A DNA stretch of 14,045 bases, taken from positions 1 through 14,045 of the forward strand of contig JAJYVC010000030.1 of the NCBI GenBank assembly GCA_021792235.1, given 5' to 3'. The notes beneath the pieces are model-generated. The model was not told the origin of the DNA. It made no database searches and worked only from the letters and a program-made list of their open reading frames with translations. The position numbers were made by a program, and so were the translations under genes. Shown piece by piece: positions 1 through 6,534 of this stretch (position 1 is the first letter of the stretch; the number at the start of each line of letters is the position of its first letter). This DNA is from Microcaldota archaeon. GTDB lineage: Archaea > Micrarchaeota > Micrarchaeia > Micrarchaeales > CABMGC01.

Positions 1-121
1 GGAGAATTAGAGTTCTTAAGACAAAAGAACTTATGTCGATTGTTGGCTCACTGTAAATAAGTAGATATACTGCACAAATAATAGTCATTCTTTGGCAAAA
101 TCTTTCTTCATGGCGTAGAGA

Positions 122-771
122 ATGGTGAGCAAGACCACAGGCGGCCTGCATGTGGCTATGTCTCATTCAGCGAAATTTGGCCTGAGGATTAATGGTGAAG
201 GCCAGCCAGTGCAACTTAAGGTTAATATAGGAAAGATACTGGACAAGGACACTGGAATAGAAAACACCGCAGGTTATTCGACTTTAGGAGCATAAATATA
301 GCTACCAAAGAGCTTTTCCAGCCTTATTATCATGCCACCTTCGTACACGAATACGGTCATGTGCTGCAATTCGAGAATCCAGATTTTAGTAACGTCTATC
401 TTCGGAAGTATGGCAAGGATCGCGGAGCTACCGCATTCGTGGAAGCCGGAGCCATGGCTCTAGAATTATCCTGGACTATCGGCATCTTTTCCAGCAAAAG
501 GGCAACTGACGAATCCGCATCACTATTCATAGATGCGCTCAGCGGAAAGAATATGCCTAAAGAAACAGTGGAGCATCTTAAAAGAATCATAAGAAACCCT
601 AAGGCCGCGCAGGCGTATGTCGCTTCGCAAGACATGCCAGAGGAGCTTAAAAACGAGTCCAGCAGAAGGTACGTGGATGGTTGCAAGATGATTGCATGGT
701 GGTTGGTGCACAACAATTTCGACGTGGTTGAAACCGTAAAACGTCTTTGCGAATATCCAGTTTCCGCGTAA
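122..771 (+). pseudogene. HEYGH zinc-metallopeptidase-like gene, apparently frameshifted
   Basis: Two overlapping open stretches appear to make up one gene. A first part reads from ATG 122 to TAA 293-295 (57 codons, frame 2). A second part is open in frame 1 from 226 to the stop at 769-771. The second part has no ATG, GTG or TTG ahead of its key motif HEYGH (346-360), so the first usable codon, GTG 361, would cut the motif off. HExxH is the zinc-binding and catalytic motif of zincin proteases. A Glu in FVEAGA (codon 442-444), 28 residues after the second His, is a plausible third ligand as in gluzincins. The simplest reading is one gene that lost one base (or gained two) between about 226 and 295. 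I do not recognise the family, and the link between the two halves is inferred. An ATA start at 298 after AGGAG (286-290) is an unlikely alternative. Confidence 0.5.
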
Positions 772-824
772 GATAAGCGGTACATATTACTTCTTTCATC
801 ATGCAGCAGTGGTTCGCAATAGGG

Positions 825-832
825 TTAAATAT
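825..832 (+). promoter_or_regulatory. TATA-like box upstream of the GNAT remnant
   Basis: TTAAATAT preceded by GGG, in the otherwise gene-free stretch 772-913. A start about 26 nt downstream would fall near 855, where only very short ORFs begin (ATG ATG AGA TGA). The leader to the acetyltransferase start would then be about 70 nt, long for this window. Beyond this box I see only ATG 884, a 9-codon ORF in frame with the acetyltransferase that stops at 911-913. Confidence 0.35.
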
Positions 833-928
833 CTGGGTCCCAGAAATTAATCGTATGATGAGATGAGGTATTTCTGACTAGTGATGAAAAAGAGAGTCTC
901 TGATATGAAATGATTGGATGGCAGAAGC

Positions 929-1407
929 ATGAAGATGAAACCAATGGCCAAAGCCGACCTGAAGGATGTGCTGCGCAGGCGCGACGTGAGCCTGGCAAGC
1001 CCAAAAGACACCCGCGACATAACTGGTCTTGTGCAATCAGTTAAGCTCTCGACAGACTATATACGCGAGTCGGAAGTATGGCTTATCCACAGGAACCAGA
1101 AGGAAGTCTCGTGGGATGCATGGGCCTTGAGCGCCGTGGTACAAACGTTTACATACAATCAATGTCAGTTGCTGTGGACCACAGGCTGCAGGGCATAAGC
1201 CGCCTGCTTGTGGACTATGCCTATGATAACTATGTCGGCCACGGCGACAGGCTGGTCGCGCTTACCCTGTTCTGGAACAAGAAGGTATATGAGAAACTAG
1301 GATTCGAACAGGCAGACGCACGGCAGATCAAGAATGCCGACGATGTTGGGGCGAAGCAGAAGCACAAGTACTGCATGGCCCTTGTAAAGGAGAAGTGTGC
1401 TCAGTAG
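929..1407 (+). pseudogene. GNAT-family N-acetyltransferase, broken by a -1 frameshift
   Basis: This is a GCN5-related acetyltransferase that would move an acetyl group from acetyl-CoA to an unknown amine. Frame 2 covers the N-terminal strand/helix region, including ESEVWLIHRNQ. Frame 1 carries the rest: GSLVGCMGLE (beta strand), SMSVAVDHRLQGIS with the acetyl-CoA pyrophosphate loop R-x-x-G, and VYEKLGFEQ (motif B). Neither frame alone makes a full domain. Reading cac-agg-aac-cag and then gaa-gga-agt restores HRNQ-EGSLVG, so one base seems to be missing near 1099. ATG 929 follows GGATGG (916-921); TTG 914 is in frame but directly follows the in-frame TGA at 911. The 3' end overlaps the convergent proS stop by a few bases. 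It may be a pseudogene, a sequencing error or, less likely, programmed frameshifting. Confidence 0.75.
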
Positions 1408-2849
1408 GATCTTGCAAAATTGGCTTCGCATTTCGACTTCTTTCCGCAATATACGCACTTGTCAGCAAACTTTCCCTGTTCAACTGGTATGTTTGTTATC
1501 TTAGCTCCGGTCTCCGCCTTTATCTTGGTCTCGCACTCCGGGCTTTCACACCACGGTGCGGTTATTATCCCTCCATCTTTTGCAAGTATGTTCTTCAATT
1601 CTTCATATGTGCTTATTCTATGCACGTGGGACTTCAGGAACTCGCTGGCTTTCATATAAAGACTTTCATGTATAGAGGTCATAAGCCTATCTAACTCTCC
1701 TGCCAGTTCATCGAGTTTTATAGGCTTCTTTTCACCAGTATCCCTCCTTGCTGCCATTACCGAATTGCCAGCAATGTCCCTTTCCCCTATCTCGAGCCTG
1801 ACTGGCACTCCTTTCATCTCCCATTCATTATACTTGTAGCCAGGAGTGTACCCTTCTCTGTCATCAAGTCTTACTCTGAAATGCCCTTTTATGCCTTCAT
1901 ACACTTTCTTGGCATAAACATCGACCTTTGCCTTGTTGTCCTTCTTGTATATTGGCACAATCACAACCTGCACATAGGCAAGTTTTGGGGGCATGACCAG
2001 TCCTCTATCATCACCATGCGTTGATACAATCACTGCAAGCTCTCTCGTGGATATCGCGAAGGTGTTCTGGTACGCGTATGAAGTTTTCCCATCCCTGTCA
2101 AGGAACTTTATATCAAACGGTTTTGCGAAGTTCTGTCCATCATAGTGGTGGTCAGGCCCCTGCAATGCCCACCCATCAGGCATTACGTGCTCTACGCTGT
2201 AGCTTGCAACCGCTCCTGCGAACTTCTCGCTGTCGCTCTTCCTACCCACTATCCCAGGAATGGCAAGGTATTCCTTCAGAACCTTAAGGTATATGCCGAT
2301 CACCTCGTCCCTCTCCGCTATCGCTTCTGCTTCGCTGGCGAATACGCTATGTCCCTCGTTCCAGAGGAATTCCCTTGATCTTATCAGCGGTGTCGGGTGC
2401 TTGAACTCCCACCTAAGCACGTTGTTCCATTGGTTGTGCCGTAATGGCAGATCCCTCCATGACCTTATCCATTTCGAGAAGCTCCTGTACATTATGGTCT
2501 CGGAGGTGGGACGTATTGCAAGCCTCTCGTCAAGCTTTGTCTTTCCGGTCTCAGTGACCCATGCCACTTCCGGAACAAAGCCCTTGAAATGCTCACTTTC
2601 ATGCTCGAGGAGTTTTTCCGGTATGAGAAGCGGGAAATAAGCATCCTCTATCCCCACCTTCTTGAATTCTGCGTCTACAGCATTCATTATGGCCTGCCAG
2701 GCAAAATATGCGGGCGGAAGGAACACTATGCATCCGGACACATCGGAATAGTCAACAAATCCGCTCCTGATTATCGTCTGCACGTACCATTCAGAGAAGT
2801 TCTCGGATTTACTTGCCTCTATCCGCTCAACCTTCTCGTCCTCAGCCAA
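1401..2849 (-). CDS. proS: Prolyl-tRNA synthetase, archaeal/eukaryotic type
   Basis: A cytoplasmic class II synthetase that charges tRNA-Pro with proline. All landmarks are present in 482 residues: RPTSET (113-118), motif 2 with R146-W-E148, the NFAKPF region after DHH (about 233-245), and motif 3 with STRE...HGDDRGL (267-283). C-terminally there is a zinc module with Cys 434, 439, 465 and 468; the spacing is the one I recall for Thermus thermophilus ProRS. The last residue is Tyr, as in that class. The bacterial editing insertion between motifs 2 and 3 is absent. The start is TTG, with GGTG (2856-2859, read on the minus strand) lying inside the end of the upstream HAD gene, only two bases away, so the two genes should be translationally coupled. 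The 3' end overlaps the convergent acetyltransferase remnant. Confidence 0.97.
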   Translation of the reverse strand: MAEDEKVERIEASKSENFSEWYVQTIIRSGFVDYSDVSGCIVFLPPAYFAWQAIMNAVDAEFKKVGIEDAYFPLLIPEKLLEHESEHFKGFVPEVAWVTETGKTKLDERLAIRPTSETIMYRSFSKWIRSWRDLPLRHNQWNNVLRWEFKHPTPLIRSREFLWNEGHSVFASEAEAIAERDEVIGIYLKVLKEYLAIPGIVGRKSDSEKFAGAVASYSVEHVMPDGWALQGPDHHYDGQNFAKPFDIKFLDRDGKTSYAYQNTFAISTRELAVIVSTHGDDRGLVMPPKLAYVQVVIVPIYKKDNKAKVDVYAKKVYEGIKGHFRVRLDDREGYTPGYKYNEWEMKGVPVRLEIGERDIAGNSVMAARRDTGEKKPIKLDELAGELDRLMTSIHESLYMKASEFLKSHVHRISTYEELKNILAKDGGIITAPWCESPECETKIKAETGAKITNIPVEQGKFADKCVYCGKKSKCEANFARSY

Positions 2850-2851
2850 TA

Positions 2852-3463
2852 TTACACCGATTCTAATTTAATGCCAAACTTCTTTAATTCTAGCGCCAAC
2901 CTCTTAGGATTGCTGAATTTTATGGATTTCATGCCTACTGAGCGTGCGCCTTCCACATTTTCATAATTGTTGTCTATGAAAATTACTTCGCTGGACCTGA
3001 ACCTTGTCCGCTTCAGCACCTCTCTGTATATTCGTGGAGAGGGCTTTACCGAGCCAAGCCTGAATGAGGCAAACTTATACGAAAACAGATGCAGCACGCC
3101 TGCCATTATGTGTTTTATGACATAATCATATCGCCATTTGTCTATATTCGACAGAAACGCTATCTTGTAGTTCTTGCTAAGCGACTCAACAATCGTGATG
3201 ACATCTTCATCAAGCTTCGCACGTTTCTTGAAGAAAGTCAGCCACCCAACCTTCCTGCTGGGCATTCCAAACTCTCTCCCCATGTTGTCCTGGAATTCAC
3301 TGAGGCTTATCTTTCCGGATTCGAGCACCGGGGCGGATATGCTAATTATCCTCTCCACGAGATACGGAGAAACATCATTCTCACGTGCTAGGTAGTCAAA
3401 ATACTTATACTCGGGAATGGATATCACCACGCCCCCAAGGTCGAATATTATCAGCTTTATCAA
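2852..3463 (-). CDS. HAD-superfamily hydrolase (phosphatase-like)
   Basis: A haloacid-dehalogenase-fold hydrolase of 203 residues, probably a small-metabolite phosphatase. Motif I is FDLGGV with nucleophile D8; the usual second acid is Gly, as in the YihX-like group. Motif II is LSN (S105), motif III is VKPSP (K140), and motif IV is IDNN (D164), where the usual DD is DN. An alpha-helical cap of about 75 residues lies between motifs I and II. The start is TTG: the minus strand shows GGAGAT, three bases, then TTG, with an in-frame TAG upstream and no ATG. It is the first gene of a two-gene unit with proS. The coupling suggests co-expression but no particular role in tRNA charging. The substrate cannot be told from sequence. 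Confidence 0.88.
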   Translation of the reverse strand: MIKLIIFDLGGVVISIPEYKYFDYLARENDVSPYLVERIISISAPVLESGKISLSEFQDNMGREFGMPSRKVGWLTFFKKRAKLDEDVITIVESLSKNYKIAFLSNIDKWRYDYVIKHIMAGVLHLFSYKFASFRLGSVKPSPRIYREVLKRTRFRSSEVIFIDNNYENVEGARSVGMKSIKFSNPKRLALELKKFGIKLESV

Positions 3464-3515
3464 GTAATCTCCAGACCAATTATTCTAATGCAGTATTAGC
3501 ATTTAGTGCTCAAGC

Positions 3516-3523
3516 TCTTTAAA
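3516..3523 (-). promoter_or_regulatory. TATA box for the HAD-proS unit
   Basis: On the minus strand this reads TTTAAAGA, preceded by the purine-rich AGAAGG, a reasonable BRE. It lies about 55 nt ahead of the HAD TTG, giving an expected leader of about 30 nt that contains the GGAGAT Shine-Dalgarno site. The box sits inside a short repeat of the 3' end of the proline dehydrogenase gene (see findings). Confidence 0.5.
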
Positions 3524-3583
3524 CCTTCTAAGTCTGCAAAATTGTTCGTATGTGTGGTTTAAACATGGTCTATGTCATCTCCG

Positions 3584-4930
3584 TTATCCTTCTGAATTCG
3601 CAAAACTCACAGTTACATCTATGAATCTGGGTCTGACTATGTTGACATTGCTGTTCAATTCGCCCCAATTTGAGCTGTTAACATCATATGATATTACCAG
3701 GGTATTGCCCTTGGAGAGGCCTGGATGTGCGTACGCGCCGTATGTGTATATGTCCGGGTCACCATTTGTGCCATACGCTCCTGTCTGCCCCACTGTAGTA
3801 TACGCTACCTTTCCGTCAACAAAAGGACCCGTAGGGCTGCATCCAAAATACATCATCAGCTTGTCGCTGTAGGGCAAATCCTGCATAGTCACTAAAATGT
3901 ACATGCTTCCAAGCTTAGTGACGCTGAACTGGCCATCTGCCGCGTTGGTAATTGGGACTGAGAGAGACTGGTCATTCGTCCAACCTGTTCCATCAAAATA
4001 CTTCCATCCACCAAGGATATCTGCTCTAGGTGCACGTGCCACGTACATGTAATTCTGAAGCACTAGTCCATTATTATCTGCTTTAGTTCCATATATGTAT
4101 GTGTAACCTCCCTCATCAAGCATCCACGCTCCCCAAGTTATACCTTCCTTACTGCTAAGCTGGGTGACGCTCTTTAGGGTAATGCTGGGCAGGGAGTACT
4201 CTGCCAATATTGTTCCAGAGCTTTTGAAGCCCCACAATGTCGCGTTGCCCAAGTAATGCATGTTTGAATATGATACATACAAGGTATTGTCACTTACTAT
4301 TGCTCCATTGTTCCAATAAAAGCTACCTGGTTCAAGTCCTGCAGTCATGAGTGACTTGGGTGATTCATAGGTGCCTCCATGCAGTGTAGTGAAACTATTC
4401 CCATCCTGCACTACTGCCACATTATGCATGAATGGCACTATGCCTTGGCGCGATCCGTTGACCACATTTCCCATATAGCTGTCAGAGTATAACCACACGG
4501 TCCTGCCATCAGGAAGCTTTACTGATACACCGCTATCTCCTCCAGTCCAACCCTTACTGCTATTTGCATATGCCCAGAATGTGCCATCAAGCCCGTAGTC
4601 AGGCGTTGAACTTATTTTGGTTTCTGATGCCATTGTGCTGCATGGATCTCTTGTTGCAGACAAGCCTATCTGCGCGTGTTTTAGCTCATGCCCTGAAACG
4701 TAACTTTGTTCAATCGCCTGACCCTGCGATCTCATTGCACTCTCAATCCAATGCGAATTAACTGGTGGAAGTGAGGTCCCAGATATAGTGAGCATGGCTA
4801 CCATAGGTAGAATCATCGCAGTGTGCTTTGTCTTCTTCCATGCTCTGCGAGCTGCAATTTTCAAAATCTCAGTTCTGTTGGTGTCTGCTTTTATGTTAGT
4901 TATTGAATGCTCTATCTCGCGCATCTCCAT
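3584..4930 (-). CDS. Secreted/membrane-anchored beta-propeller-like protein (DUF5005/DUF4185-like)
   Basis: A 448-residue protein with a charged N-terminus (RRAWKKTKH, about 29-37), one hydrophobic stretch (about 38-53) and a long polar, Gly/Ser/Tyr-rich body. The first segment is probably a signal peptide or signal anchor, so the body would face outside. At 128-154 the pattern W-TGGDSGVSV, then LPDGRTVWLYSDSYMG, resembles the first blade of DUF5005/DUF4185 proteins, which share a five-bladed propeller fold with some glycosidases. Later hints are NNGAIVSDNTLYVSYS, a GGWKYFDG segment and the terminal PRFIDV. Several N-x-S/T sites lie in the body (NSS, NGS, NAT). The start is ATG 4930; ATG 4924 is a close alternative. 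The gene has its own TATA box and is 108 bases from the proline dehydrogenase gene. A sugar-binding or glycan-cleaving role at the cell surface is possible but not shown. Confidence 0.75.
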   Translation of the reverse strand: MEMREIEHSITNIKADTNRTEILKIAARRAWKKTKHTAMILPMVAMLTISGTSLPPVNSHWIESAMRSQGQAIEQSYVSGHELKHAQIGLSATRDPCSTMASETKISSTPDYGLDGTFWAYANSSKGWTGGDSGVSVKLPDGRTVWLYSDSYMGNVVNGSRQGIVPFMHNVAVVQDGNSFTTLHGGTYESPKSLMTAGLEPGSFYWNNGAIVSDNTLYVSYSNMHYLGNATLWGFKSSGTILAEYSLPSITLKSVTQLSSKEGITWGAWMLDEGGYTYIYGTKADNNGLVLQNYMYVARAPRADILGGWKYFDGTGWTNDQSLSVPITNAADGQFSVTKLGSMYILVTMQDLPYSDKLMMYFGCSPTGPFVDGKVAYTTVGQTGAYGTNGDPDIYTYGAYAHPGLSKGNTLVISYDVNSSNWGELNSNVNIVRPRFIDVTVSFANSEG

Positions 4931-4968
4931 AAAACCATCAGCCCTTGTTGATTCTAGCTCTAATTTAT

Positions 4969-4977
4969 GTTATATAA
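4969..4977 (-). promoter_or_regulatory. TATA box for the propeller-like gene
   Basis: The minus strand reads TTATATAAC, centred 43 nt ahead of ATG 4930. The implied leader is about 16 nt, with only a weak Shine-Dalgarno candidate (TGATGG). Confidence 0.6.
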
Positions 4978-5038
4978 TAATCTTGTCTTGTCAGCATGTG
5001 GTGCGGAAGGCTGCAACTTCAGGGAGATTTATACGGGA

Positions 5039-5887
5039 TTAACTGCTTATAAGTGACCGTAATATAAGCATCGAATGCTCAAGCTCTTTAAGCCTCCTCA
5101 ATGAGTACTCTAGCCATTCCTCCCCAAAAGGCACGTATATGTAGACATCCTCATGCTCAGCTATGAGGGCGCGTGCAAGCGAAGGCCGTATGCCTTTAAG
5201 CATGCCAAACATCGTCCTCCTATGTGCCCTTGCTTCAAGGCGCCTTGCCTGCCCTATCATCTTATCGTCGTGCGTAGCCACCATGAATTTAGAACCTGAC
5301 TTGAACAGATAATTCATGCATTTCAGGTAATTGTTATCCACGCCTGTCTTTTTCATGTACGTTATCCCGTAATGCGAGGCATAGGCTCCCTTTACGAGCC
5401 GGATTATGCCTCTGTGCTTGGATATCCGTTTTATGTCCTGATAACTGCGCAGTAATTTCGACTGTATGCATATACCGGCATTCCTGCGCTTTTTTAACAC
5501 GTGCAAGTACGCTTTTATGGAGCGGTCAATAGTAATGTAATCCTCCATATCCATCCATACGAAGATCCCCATCCTCTCTGCATATTCAACTATCTTTTCA
5601 TAGTTTGATTCAAACTCACTGTAACTTATGTTAAGCCCGAGCTGCGTCGGCTTTACTGCAATGCAACCGTTTATTGATTCTGACTTCATCCTCCGTATTA
5701 TCTCAATGTAAGTGCGCACCGTCTTGCTCACTTTCGCTTTGTCAGTGAGTTCTTCCCCCAGATAATTTATTATCACCTTCTCTCCTACAGCATTCAGCTT
5801 TGCCGCAGCACCAAGCGCATCCGAAACCGTAGTTCCGCCTATCCATTTCCTTGCGAATATTATGCCTATCCTACCAGCCAGCGACAT
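5039..5887 (-). CDS. Proline dehydrogenase (monofunctional PRODH family)
   Basis: An FAD-dependent TIM-barrel enzyme that oxidises L-proline to pyrroline-5-carboxylate. The family pattern runs through all 282 residues: FARKWIGG (11-18), VKPTQLGL (78-85), WMDMED (111-116), the Q142 strand, RLVKGAY (163-169), ATHDD (204-208), GMLKGIR (228-234), YVPFGEEW (251-258) and LRRLKE (263-268), whose Arg pair normally binds the substrate carboxylate. The length matches the small single-domain PRODH of Gram-positive bacteria and archaea, not bifunctional PutA. ATG 5887 lies about 6 nt after the predicted transcript start, so the mRNA is nearly leaderless. No P5C dehydrogenase is in the window, so the fate of the product is unknown. 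Electrons would normally pass to a membrane quinone or an acceptor protein. Confidence 0.9.
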   Translation of the reverse strand: MSLAGRIGIIFARKWIGGTTVSDALGAAAKLNAVGEKVIINYLGEELTDKAKVSKTVRTYIEIIRRMKSESINGCIAVKPTQLGLNISYSEFESNYEKIVEYAERMGIFVWMDMEDYITIDRSIKAYLHVLKKRRNAGICIQSKLLRSYQDIKRISKHRGIIRLVKGAYASHYGITYMKKTGVDNNYLKCMNYLFKSGSKFMVATHDDKMIGQARRLEARAHRRTMFGMLKGIRPSLARALIAEHEDVYIYVPFGEEWLEYSLRRLKELEHSMLILRSLISS

Positions 5888-5914
5888 TTTTACACGAAAG
5901 TAGCAACAGAATAT

Positions 5915-5924
5915 TCATTAAAAA
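5915..5924 (-). promoter_or_regulatory. TATA box for the proline dehydrogenase gene
   Basis: The minus strand reads TTTTTAATGA, centred about 32 nt ahead of ATG 5887. This fits a near-leaderless transcript; I see no Shine-Dalgarno site between the box and the ATG. Confidence 0.45.
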
Positions 5925-5925
5925 G

Positions 5926-5939
5926 CTTATTAAAATAAG
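5926..5939 (+). promoter_or_regulatory. TATA box/dyad for tRNA-Trp
   Basis: CTTATTAAAATAAG is a perfect AT-rich dyad (6-bp arms, 2-bp centre). Its core TTAAAATA is centred 26 nt ahead of the tRNA 5' end, the expected place for an archaeal TATA box. It lies next to the oppositely oriented box of the proline dehydrogenase gene, so the two promoters are back to back. Confidence 0.65.
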
Positions 5940-5958
5940 TATACTAATAGTATGGCAA

Positions 5959-6109
5959 GGGGTTGTGGCGTAACTTGGCAGCGCGGCAGGCTCCAGATGT
6001 TCAACATGAATTTATGAGTGGCAGTATGCCGCTATGATTAGGATTTGGAGCTATGATCTTGTGAAATGGGCGTTACCTGCATGTCGGGGTTCAAATCCCC
6101 GCAACCCCA
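5959..6109 (+). tRNA. tRNA-Trp (CCA) with a 78-nt intron
   Basis: The acceptor stem is GGGGTTG (5959-5965) paired with CAACCCC (6102-6108), with discriminator A at 6109 and no encoded CCA. The D stem is GCGT/GCGC with loop AACTTGGCA. The anticodon stem is GCAGG (5986-5990) with CCTGC (6076-6080). The anticodon CCA is at 5993-5995 and the T arm is CGGGG-TTCAAAT-CCCCG. An intron of 78 nt (5997-6074) sits after position 37, the canonical archaeal place. The spliced tRNA is 73 nt. The junction forms a bulge-helix-bulge with exact 3-nt bulges (A5995-G5996-A5997 and T6073-T6074-A6075) and a 4-bp central helix with one T/C mismatch (5992/6071). The variable loop is short (ATGT). Confidence 0.95.
5997..6074 (+). 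other. Intron of tRNA-Trp
   Basis: Removed by the archaeal splicing endonuclease. The outer helix after the 5' bulge is weak: T5998-T6001 with A6065-G6068 (two wobble and two A-T pairs). Inside are a 6-bp hairpin (6018-6023 with 6027-6032, GTA loop) and two copies of GCTATGAT (6031-6038 and 6050-6057) flanking TTTGGAGC (6044-6051), which can pair with the anticodon loop GCTCCAG. Box C-like but no box D sequences are present. Confidence 0.85.
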
Positions 6110-6139
6110 AGCGCTCATCATCCGCGATAAGGCTAAGCA

Positions 6140-6151
6140 TAATACGTATTA
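6140..6151. promoter_or_regulatory. 12-bp perfect palindrome upstream of the small membrane protein gene
   Basis: TAATACGTATTA, about 34 nt ahead of ATG 6185. It could serve as TATA box or operator. A palindrome this long is expected a few times by chance in a window of this size, so only its position argues for function. Confidence 0.3.
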
Positions 6152-6184
6152 ACTTTCCATTTCATTGTATCCTGCGGTGAGCGT

Positions 6185-6448
6185 ATGGATAAGTTAAGTG
6201 TGAAGGGTCTCGCGCTCGGCATTGGGGCGCTATGGGGCTTCTATGTCCTCTGTGCGGGATGGGCCGCACATTTTGGATGGTGGACAACGTTCGTAACTGC
6301 ATTCGGAACTGCATACATAGGCTACGGGCCCACTTTTGTAGGAGGAATAATCGGCGGAATATGGGGATTCTTCGATGGAGCAGTAGCAGGTGCTATAATA
6401 GCCTTTATATACAATTTGTCGTTGAAGCCTAGAAGGGCGCACAAGTGA
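6185..6448 (+). CDS. Small Gly/aromatic-rich membrane protein (holin-like annotation family)
   Basis: An 87-residue protein, nearly all hydrophobic. A first membrane span is at about 7-28, a linker is rich in Trp, Gly and Tyr, and a second span is at about 52-80 with small-residue GxxxG-like packing (GGIIGGIWGFFDG). The C-terminus is basic (KPRRAHK). The start ATG 6185 follows GGTGA (6176-6180) with 4-nt spacing. Similar short proteins with a repeated WGF and DG pattern are found widely in bacteria and archaea and are often labelled holin, but I see no lysis genes nearby, so that label says little. It stands alone between tRNA-Trp and the MFS gene. Function unknown. Confidence 0.8.
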   Translation: MDKLSVKGLALGIGALWGFYVLCAGWAAHFGWWTTFVTAFGTAYIGYGPTFVGGIIGGIWGFFDGAVAGAIIAFIYNLSLKPRRAHK

Positions 6449-6502
6449 AGGATATATTGTTTCATCCACATAAGTTTATGAAAAGGCCAGTAATATCTAC
6501 GG

Positions 6503-6511
6503 TTAATTTAT
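6503..6511 (+). promoter_or_regulatory. TATA box for the MFS gene
   Basis: TTAATTTAT, centred about 28 nt ahead of ATG 6535. The predicted transcript start is within two or three bases of the ATG, so the mRNA is probably leaderless. Confidence 0.5.
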
Positions 6512-6534
6512 CTACCAATTATTGAAGATGCCAT

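Noticed and set aside
3..56. Open frame at the window edge ending at TAA 54-56 as the tail of an upstream gene
   Set aside because: Only 17 codons are visible, another frame is equally open to 60, and no motif supports either. I see nothing else in 1-121.
929..1407. GNAT gene as MshD, the final acetyltransferase of mycothiol synthesis
   Set aside because: MshD has two GNAT domains and this is one broken domain, more than 8 kb from the deacetylase/ligase pair.
3584..4930. Twin-arginine signal peptide in the propeller-like protein
   Set aside because: The Arg pair (ARRAW) lacks the following F-L-K type consensus and is too far from the hydrophobic stretch; a general Sec signal or anchor is more likely.
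5997..6074. Canonical C/D box guide RNA in the tRNA-Trp intron
   Set aside because: No CUGA box D is present anywhere in the intron and only imperfect box C-like ATGATTA/ATGATCT motifs are seen, so a standard guide RNA is not supported.
6185..6448. Prophage lysis module based on the holin-like protein
   Set aside because: No endolysin, integrase or structural phage gene is nearby, and similar small membrane proteins are common outside phages.
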